A DNA stretch of 64,000 bases from Nocardia harenae NBRC 108248. GTDB taxonomy: Bacteria; Actinomycetota; Actinomycetes; Mycobacteriales; Mycobacteriaceae. This document shows positions 58,564 to 64,000 of the stretch, piece after piece (the stretch's first letter is position 1; each line of letters starts with the position of its first letter). The stretch spans positions 682,001 to 746,000 of the forward strand of contig NZ_BDBH01000007.1 of assembly GCF_001612885.1 (NCBI RefSeq), written 5' to 3'. Position numbers and translations under genes: made by a program. The notes under the pieces were generated by a model. It ran no database searches and was not told the DNA's origin. It saw only the letters and a list, made by a program, of their open reading frames with translations.

Positions 58564-61065
58564 GTGCGAGTAGCGCAGTCCTGGCTGACCGAGATCATCG
58601 CCCGTACCGTCCCGGAGTGGTCGGTGACGCCGGAAGAGCTCGACGCGGGATTCGTCCGGGTGGGGCTCGAGGTCGAGGAGGTCGACGAGCTCCAGCGGGT
58701 GACCGGTGACCTCGAGCGCCCGCTGGTGGTCGGCCGGGTGCTGGAGATCACCGAGCTCACCGAGTTCAAGAAGCCCATCCGCCTCTGCCGGGTCGACGTC
58801 GGCAACCCGGAGCCGCAGGAGATCATCTGCGGCGCCCGGAATTTCACCGAGGGCGACCTGGTGGTCGTGGTCCTCCCCGGCGCGACGCTGCCCGGCGGGT
58901 TCCGGATCAGCTCGCGCAAGACCTACGGCCACACCTCGCACGGCATGATCTGCTCGGTCGCCGAGCTCGGCATCGGCAAGGACCACTCCGGCATCCTGGT
59001 GCTGGAGCCGGGCACCGCCGCGCCCGGCGCCGACGCCAACGAGCTGCTCGGGCTGGACGACACCGTCATCGAGCTGAACGTCACCCCGGACCGCGGCTAC
59101 TGCTTCTCGGTGCGCGGCCTCTCCCGCGAGCTGGCCTGCGGTTTCGACCTGGAGTACGCCGACCCGGCGGTGCGCACGCTGCCGGACTCGGCCGAGCCCG
59201 CGTGGCCGATCCGGCTGGAGCCGGAGTCGCAGTGCACCCGGTTCGCCGCCCGCCGGGTCACCGGGATCGCCCCTGGCGCGGTCTCGCCGTGGTGGCTGCA
59301 GCGCAGGCTGCTGCTCTCCGGCGTGCGGCCGATCTCGCCCGCGGTGGACGTCACCAACTACGTCATGCTCGAGCTCGGCCAGCCGCTGCACGCCTTCGAC
59401 GCCGCCGCGGTGCGGGGCGAGCTGGTGGTGCGGCAGGCGCGGCCGGGGGAGACGCTGCGCACCCTGGACGACGTCGAGCGCACCCTCGACCCGGAGGACG
59501 TCGTGATCGCGGACGGCTCCGGCGTGGTCTCGCTGGCCGGCGTCATGGGCGGCGCGAGCACCGAGGTGCACGACGGCACCACCGACGTGCTGCTGGAGGC
59601 CGCCACCTGGAACCCGCTGCTCGTCTACCGGACCGCGCGCAGGCACAAGCTGGTCTCCGAGGCGGGCAAGCGGTACGAGCGGGTGGTCGACCCGGAGCTC
59701 AACGTGGTGGCGCTGGACCGCGCGGCGTCGCTGCTCGCCGAGATCGCGGGCGGGGTCGTCGAGGACGTGCTCAGCGACGTCCGGGTGCCGGTCGCGCCCG
59801 CGCCCGCCATCGCCATGGACATCGACCTGCCGGACCGGGTGGCCGGCGTGACCTACCCGACCGGAACCGCCGCGCGCAGGCTCGCGCAGATCGGCTGCAC
59901 CGTCGAGGTCGCGGTGAGCGCGGCAGGCCACGGCCAGCTGCTGGTCACCCCGCCGAGCTGGCGGCCGGACCTGGCCCAGCCCGCCGACCTGGTCGAGGAG
60001 GTGCTGCGGCTGGAGGGGCTGGAGCAGATCCCGTCCGTGGTGCCGACCGCGCCGGCCGGGCGTGGGCTCACCCCCGCGCAGCGCCGCCGCCGCGCGGTGA
60101 GCCGGGCGCTCGCCTTCACCGGCTGCGTCGAGGTGCCGCCGCCGGTCTTCCTGCCCGCCGGGGTCTTCGACGTGTGGGGGCTGGACGACGAGGACCCGCG
60201 CCGCACCACCACCCGGGTGCTGAACCCGCTCGACGCCGAGCGCCCCGAGCTCGCCACCACGCTGCTGCCCGGGCTGCTCGAGGTGGCCGCGCGCAATATC
60301 TCCCGCGGCGCCCGCGACCTCGCCATCTACGGCATCGCCCAGGTGGTGCTGCCGGGCCCGAACGTCAAGCCGGTCGAGGCGCTTCCGGTGGACCGCAGGC
60401 CCTCCGCCGAGCAGATCGCCGAGCTGCTCGACTCGCTGCCCGCGCAGCCGGTGCACGTCGGTGCGGTGCTCACCGGGCGCCGCGAGCCGCGCGGGCCGTG
60501 GGGCCAGGGCAGGCAGGCCGAGGCCGCTGACGCCTTCGCGCTGGCCGACGCGGTCGGCGACGCCGCCGGGGTGCTGATCGAGCGGCGCCCGGCCGCGCAG
60601 CTGCCCTGGCACCCGGGGCGCTGCGCCGAGCTGGTCGTGGACGGCACCGTCGTCGGGCACGCGGGCGAGCTGCACCCGGCGGTGCTGGAGCGGGCCGGGC
60701 TGCCCGCCCGCACCTGCGCGCTGGAGCTCGACCTGGACGCGCTCCCGCTGCGCGACGCCCGCCCGGTGCCGGTGGTCTCGCCGTTCCCGGCGGTGCTGCA
60801 GGACGTCTCGGTGACGGTGGCCCGCTCGGTGCCCGCCGCCAGTGTGCAGGCGGCGCTGCGCGCGGGCGGCGGCGCGCTGCTCGAGGACATCGCGCTCTTC
60901 GACGTCTACGAGGGCGCGCAGGCGGGGGCCGACCGCCGCTCGCTCACCTACGCGCTGCGCTTCCGCGCGCCGGACCGCACCCTCACCGAGGACGAGGCGA
61001 GCGCCGCCCGCGATGCCGCGGTGGCCGCCGCGGCGAGCGCGGTCGGCGCGGAACTGCGCGGGTAG
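58564..61065 (+). CDS. pheT: Phenylalanyl-tRNA synthetase beta subunit
   Basis: An 833-residue subunit that binds tRNA and edits mischarged Tyr-tRNA. Domains in order: tRNA_bind/EMAP-like (about residues 40-150), B3/B4 editing domain (about 210-385, with SPAVDVTNYVMLELGQPLHA), B5 (about 400-480), a pseudo-catalytic class II domain, and the C-terminal FDX-ACB domain (VSPFPAVLQDVSVTVARSVP, RSLTYALRFRAPDRTLTEDE). GTG 58564 is 30 bases after pheS, so they are co-transcribed. Confidence 0.97.
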   Translation: MRVAQSWLTEIIARTVPEWSVTPEELDAGFVRVGLEVEEVDELQRVTGDLERPLVVGRVLEITELTEFKKPIRLCRVDVGNPEPQEIICGARNFTEGDLVVVVLPGATLPGGFRISSRKTYGHTSHGMICSVAELGIGKDHSGILVLEPGTAAPGADANELLGLDDTVIELNVTPDRGYCFSVRGLSRELACGFDLEYADPAVRTLPDSAEPAWPIRLEPESQCTRFAARRVTGIAPGAVSPWWLQRRLLLSGVRPISPAVDVTNYVMLELGQPLHAFDAAAVRGELVVRQARPGETLRTLDDVERTLDPEDVVIADGSGVVSLAGVMGGASTEVHDGTTDVLLEAATWNPLLVYRTARRHKLVSEAGKRYERVVDPELNVVALDRAASLLAEIAGGVVEDVLSDVRVPVAPAPAIAMDIDLPDRVAGVTYPTGTAARRLAQIGCTVEVAVSAAGHGQLLVTPPSWRPDLAQPADLVEEVLRLEGLEQIPSVVPTAPAGRGLTPAQRRRRAVSRALAFTGCVEVPPPVFLPAGVFDVWGLDDEDPRRTTTRVLNPLDAERPELATTLLPGLLEVAARNISRGARDLAIYGIAQVVLPGPNVKPVEALPVDRRPSAEQIAELLDSLPAQPVHVGAVLTGRREPRGPWGQGRQAEAADAFALADAVGDAAGVLIERRPAAQLPWHPGRCAELVVDGTVVGHAGELHPAVLERAGLPARTCALELDLDALPLRDARPVPVVSPFPAVLQDVSVTVARSVPAASVQAALRAGGGALLEDIALFDVYEGAQAGADRRSLTYALRFRAPDRTLTEDEASAARDAAVAAAASAVGAELRG

Positions 61066-61068
61066 GCG

Positions 61069-61863
61069 GTGGCGCTCGCGGTGCGCGCGGCACGGCACCC
61101 GGCCAACCCGGTGATGCACGCGCTCACCTACCACCCCACCAGGGAGATCGCCTGGACCCCCGACCTGCTCGGGCTGGCCTGCACCGAGCTCGCGCCGCGC
61201 ACCGCGGACGGGGAGACGCTGCACGCCTGGTGGCTGCCTGCCGGGAGCGAGCCGATCGGGCACATCCTCTTCGCGCACGGCAACGCGGGCAATATCGGGG
61301 ACCGGCTGCCGATCTTCGCGCTGCTCACCGCGGCCGGGTTCGACGTGCTCGCCTTCGACTACCGCGGGTACGGCCGCAGCACCGGGCGGCCCAGCGAGCG
61401 CGGCACCTACCTGGATGCCCGCGCCGCCCGCTCGGCGCTGCTCGACCGGCCGGAGGTCGACCCGGCGCGCGTCATCTACCTGGGCAAGTCGCTCGGCGGG
61501 GCCGTGGTCACCGAGCTCGCCGCCGCGCACCCGCCCGCCGGGGCGGTGCTCATGTCCACCTTCACCGGGCTGCGCGCCGCCGCCCGCTCGGTCTTCCCGG
61601 TGATCCCCGCGCCGCTGGTGCCCGATGCCTACCCGACCCTGCGCCGGATCGGCGACCTGCGCACCCCGCTGCTGCTCATGCACGGTGACCGGGACGAGCT
61701 GCTGCCGGTCCAGCACTCCGAGCGGCTCTACGCCGCCGCACCCCACCCCAAGCGGCTGGAGATCTTCCCCGGCTGCGGGCACAACGACCTGATCATGGGC
61801 GCGGGCCGCCGCTGGGCCGGGTTGATCGCCGAGTGGGCGCGCGAGGAGTGCGGCTTGACCTGA
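61069..61863 (+). CDS. Alpha/beta hydrolase (BEM46/ABHD13-like)
   Basis: A 264-residue hydrolase. HILFAHGNAGNIGDRLPIFA is the oxyanion region, FDYRGYGRSTGRPSE follows, the nucleophile elbow is GKSLGGAVV (Ser), the acid lies in LLLMHGDRDELLPVQ and the His in FPGCGHNDLI. This layout is typical of BEM46-type serine hydrolases. Substrate is unknown. A basic/hydrophobic N-terminus could allow membrane association. GTG 61069 is four bases after the pheT stop; ATG 61114 is an alternative without the coupling. Confidence 0.86.
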   Translation: MALAVRAARHPANPVMHALTYHPTREIAWTPDLLGLACTELAPRTADGETLHAWWLPAGSEPIGHILFAHGNAGNIGDRLPIFALLTAAGFDVLAFDYRGYGRSTGRPSERGTYLDARAARSALLDRPEVDPARVIYLGKSLGGAVVTELAAAHPPAGAVLMSTFTGLRAAARSVFPVIPAPLVPDAYPTLRRIGDLRTPLLLMHGDRDELLPVQHSERLYAAAPHPKRLEIFPGCGHNDLIMGAGRRWAGLIAEWAREECGLT

Positions 61864-61925
61864 CCGGTGCGCGCGGCCGTCGCGCGCCCTGGGCCGGCCC
61901 CGCACCCAGCCGCCCGGGAACTCCG

Positions 61926-61931
61926 TAGCCT
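61926..61931 (+). promoter_or_regulatory. Leaderless -10 box for the 61938 gene
   Basis: TAGCCT, 6 bases before ATG 61938, no ribosome site. Confidence 0.55.
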
Positions 61932-61937
61932 GGTGCC

Positions 61938-62444
61938 ATGACCGACTCAGCCGGAATCGCCGCACTGCTCGCCGCGCTCCCGGACGACGAACTGCTCGCC
62001 GTGCTCCGCACCGCCACCGCGCAGCGGCCCGCCTTCGCCCGGGTGCACGCCGCGCTCACCGAGCAGGCCACCTCCGGCCAGCCGCTCGACGCCGTTGTGA
62101 TTCCGGACACTGCGCAGCCGGGCCCCGGCGCCGTGCCCGGGCAGGTGCCGGGATCACAGCAGGTCGGCGGCGGGTTTGCGGTACCGCCGGTACCGGTACC
62201 GCCGCAGGGTATGTCCGGTACGCCGCCGACCGGCGGCTATACCGCCTCCGGGGTGCCGACATTCGACTCCGTTCGCGATAAGGTCGAGCAGCGCTTCGGC
62301 ACCGCCACGGGCCGGGAGGAGCTCGATCGCGAGACCGCCGCGGGGCGCAGCGTCGAAGAACAGTGGCAGGCGCGCGAGGAGGCGGCCCGCGATCGCCTCG
62401 ACCGGATCCGCAAGTCGATGCGCGACGAACCCACCGGGCCGTGA
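61938..62444 (+). CDS. Hypothetical protein with Pro/Gly-rich centre
   Basis: A 168-residue soluble protein. The first 50 residues form a helical Ala/Leu-rich domain (GIAALLAALPDDELLAVLRT), the middle (about residues 57-105) is Pro/Gly/Val-rich with a PVPVPP motif, and the end is a charged helix (TAGREELDRE-like stretch and AREEAARDRLDRIRKSMRDE). No family recognised. It is probably leaderless from the TAGCCT box. The following gene starts 34 bases downstream and may be co-transcribed. Confidence 0.72.
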   Translation: MTDSAGIAALLAALPDDELLAVLRTATAQRPAFARVHAALTEQATSGQPLDAVVIPDTAQPGPGAVPGQVPGSQQVGGGFAVPPVPVPPQGMSGTPPTGGYTASGVPTFDSVRDKVEQRFGTATGREELDRETAAGRSVEEQWQAREEAARDRLDRIRKSMRDEPTGP

Positions 62445-62478
62445 CACCCGCCGGCTCGGCGACACGAGAGTGGAGAGC

Positions 62479-63516
62479 ATGCCCGAGCCGCGCGAGATCG
62501 CCGAACGACTCCTCGACGCCCAGGTCGACTACCTGCTCGCGGAGGTGACCGGCGAGCGCTTCACCGAGGTCGTCGCCCGCGACGTCGAATCCGTGCTCGG
62601 CGTCGCCGAGAGCATCCTTGTCCGCGACGTCGTCGCCCCGGAGCAGGCCAGGCAGACCGTGGCCACCGTGGTCGACCTGGTCGGCGGCAGCCCGGTCTTC
62701 GCCGACATGGCCGGCGTCTTCTCCGACTCCATCTACTCCCACGTCGCGGAGAACGACGAGTACACGCTGGGCGAGGTGGTCGAGCGGCAGCCGGTCGAGG
62801 CGCTGCTGGAGAAGATCCTCGGCATGCACCAGGCGCAGGAGCGGATCCTGACCCGGCTCACCGAGAGCCCGCTGGTCGCCACCGTCGCCTCGAAGTTCGT
62901 GGACAAGCTGATCGACGACTTCATGCAGGCCAACCGGCAGCGCGCGGAGAAGATCCCCGGCGTCGGCTCGCTGGTCTCGCTAGGCCAGTCGGCCGCCAAC
63001 CGGGCGCGCAAGGCCGCCGCGGACAATGCCTTCCTCAGCGATATGGCGGACCGGGGCGCGCGCTTCGCGCTGGAGCGCACCAACAACGCCATCCGCGAGG
63101 TGCTGCGCGACGCGCCCGTGCACAGCGCCGCCATGGAGTTCTGGGATCTGCACGCCGGGGAGCCGGTGAACGGCCTGCGCGAGTACCTCACCAAGCAGGA
63201 CCTGCGCGACCTGGTGCTGCTCAGCTACGAGATCGCGGTGACCACCAGGGAGAAGCCGTACTTCGGGCTGCTGCTCGACGAGTGCGTCGACGTGTTCCTC
63301 GGCAAGTACGGCGAGTTCACCCTCGCCGCGCTGCTGCCCGAGCTCGGCCTCACCGGCGACGACCTGCGCACCGAGATCCTGCGCTACGGCCCCGCCGTCA
63401 TCGAGCGGGCCAAGGCGGACGGGGTGCTGGCCGGACTGATCAAGGAGCGGCTGGAGCCCTTCTTCCTGTCGGAGCCGGTGCTCGCGATCCTGGGCGCCGG
63501 AGCCGGCGAAGCCTGA
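62479..63516 (+). CDS. Hypothetical mostly helical protein
   Basis: A 345-residue protein beginning MPEPREIAERLLDAQVDYLL. It looks almost entirely alpha-helical and is rich in Leu, Ala, Glu and Arg, without a signal peptide or obvious membrane helix. Notable segments are ILVRDVVAPEQARQTVATVV, KIPGVGSLVSLGQSAANRAR and VHSAAMEFWDLHAGEPVNGL. I do not recognise a domain. ATG 62479 has a GTGGAGA site. Paired with the preceding hypothetical gene. Confidence 0.8.
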   Translation: MPEPREIAERLLDAQVDYLLAEVTGERFTEVVARDVESVLGVAESILVRDVVAPEQARQTVATVVDLVGGSPVFADMAGVFSDSIYSHVAENDEYTLGEVVERQPVEALLEKILGMHQAQERILTRLTESPLVATVASKFVDKLIDDFMQANRQRAEKIPGVGSLVSLGQSAANRARKAAADNAFLSDMADRGARFALERTNNAIREVLRDAPVHSAAMEFWDLHAGEPVNGLREYLTKQDLRDLVLLSYEIAVTTREKPYFGLLLDECVDVFLGKYGEFTLAALLPELGLTGDDLRTEILRYGPAVIERAKADGVLAGLIKERLEPFFLSEPVLAILGAGAGEA

Positions 63517-63665
63517 GCCGCCGCCCGGCGGGTGGCTCGATCGCCCGGCGCGTGGCGCTCGGCACGGCTCCGACCACGAAAACCGCCCGGTCTCCCGCCT
63601 TTCGGCGTGCCGAAACGCTGGGCGTGTCGCCGGGACTTACGCGGTGCCCCCGCGCCGCTTCGGGC

Positions 63666-63671
63666 TACGGT
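63666..63671 (+). promoter_or_regulatory. Leaderless -10 box for the AAA ATPase gene
   Basis: TACGGT, 7 bases before GTG 63679, no ribosome site. Confidence 0.55.
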
Positions 63672-63678
63672 GGCCGAC

Positions 63679-64000
63679 GTGCTCACCGTCGTCGCCGTCG
63701 AGAACTACCGGTCCCTGCGCCACCTGATCGTGCCGCTGACCCCGCTCACCGCGATCACCGGCGCGAACGGCAGCGGCAAGTCGAGCCTGTACCGGGTGCT
63801 GCGGCTGCTCGCCGAGTTCGCGAGCAACGGCGCGGTGGCGGCGCTGGCCAGGGAGGGCGGGCTGGATTCCACGCTGTGGGCCGGGCCGGGGCGTCCGGCG
63901 GACGGCACCCCGGTGGCGCTGCGCGTCGGCTTCGCCGCCGAGGATTTCGGCTACGCCGCCGACCTGGGTATCCCGCCGCCCGCCGACTCGCTGTTCGACC
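63679..64000 (+). CDS. AAA family ATPase, RecF/SMC-like, 5' part
   Basis: The first 107 residues of a protein cut by the window end. VENYRSLRHLIVPLTPLTAI followed by Walker A GANGSGKSSLYRVLRLLAEF is the N-terminus of the predicted ATPase family with RecF-like fold (AAA_21/AAA_15 types). Such proteins can be stand-alone DNA-repair-like ATPases or parts of defence systems (for example with an OLD nuclease domain); the rest of the gene is needed. GTG 63679 is fixed by the -10 box. Confidence 0.82.
   Translation, partial: MLTVVAVENYRSLRHLIVPLTPLTAITGANGSGKSSLYRVLRLLAEFASNGAVAALAREGGLDSTLWAGPGRPADGTPVALRVGFAAEDFGYAADLGIPPPADSLFD

Noticed and set aside
57409..61965. Very long minus-strand open frame under pheS, pheT and the hydrolase
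   Set aside because: Antisense shadow of three well-supported plus-strand genes; no recognisable domain or ribosome site.

Overview
The window is a high-GC actinobacterial chromosome segment, most likely from Nocardia or a close relative in Mycobacteriales. Gene order follows the Mycobacterium tuberculosis trpE-pheT arm: trp operon, lgt, pyk, tesB, pdtaR, polA, rpsA, coaE, DUF402 gene, uvrB, uvrA, infC-rpmI-rplT, a 23S rRNA methyltransferase and pheST. Other lineage signs are many GTG starts, genes starting 6-7 nt after a TANNNT box (leaderless transcripts), and a DosR/DosS pair. I see no insertion sequence, prophage, integrase or CRISPR array.

Layout. 1-4.6 kb: trpE (3' part), a Trp-associated membrane gene, trpC, trpB and trpA, mostly with overlapping start and stop codons. 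4.6-10.5 kb: lgt, a TM2 protein, pyk, tesB, a small hypothetical and a low-MW tyrosine phosphatase. 10.5-11.3 kb: gene-poor, ending in tRNA-Leu(CAA). 11.3-18.9 kb: pdtaR, a five-gene branched-chain amino-acid-type ABC operon and a zinc peptidase. 19-28.2 kb: polA, a leucine-type attenuation leader in front of a free-standing LeuA regulatory domain, thioredoxin, a 2H phosphoesterase, an isopropylmalate dehydrogenase-family enzyme and a polar amino-acid ABC operon. 28.4-30.5 kb: a decayed LysR/FAD-oxidoreductase pair joined by an apparent deletion. 30.5-33.2 kb: an SPFH protein with a ribbon-helix-helix partner, a hypothetical and a methyltransferase. 33.5-39.6 kb: rpsA, coaE, the DUF402 gene and uvrB. 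39.6-50 kb: a VOC/AraC pair, DoxX, a universal stress protein, HelD, PAS-PAS-GGDEF, DosS, a ribosome-hibernation-like protein and DosR, which together look like a hypoxia/stress island. 50-54 kb: uvrA with a histone-like tail, then a self-contained unit of two roughly 31-residue microproteins. 54-61 kb: translation genes (infC with an ATC start and a roughly 300-nt leader, rpmI, rplT, rRNA methyltransferase, pheS, pheT). 61-64 kb: a hydrolase, two hypotheticals and the start of an AAA ATPase.

Most genes are housekeeping. The least explained items are the twin microprotein unit (53.65-54.04 kb), the leucine leader coupled to an orphan LeuA regulatory domain (22.6-23.3 kb), the SPFH/RHH pair with a palindrome in its promoter, the short coding frame between pyk and tesB, and the deletion scar near 29.26 kb. 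All functions are inferred from reading the sequence; no database search was run.
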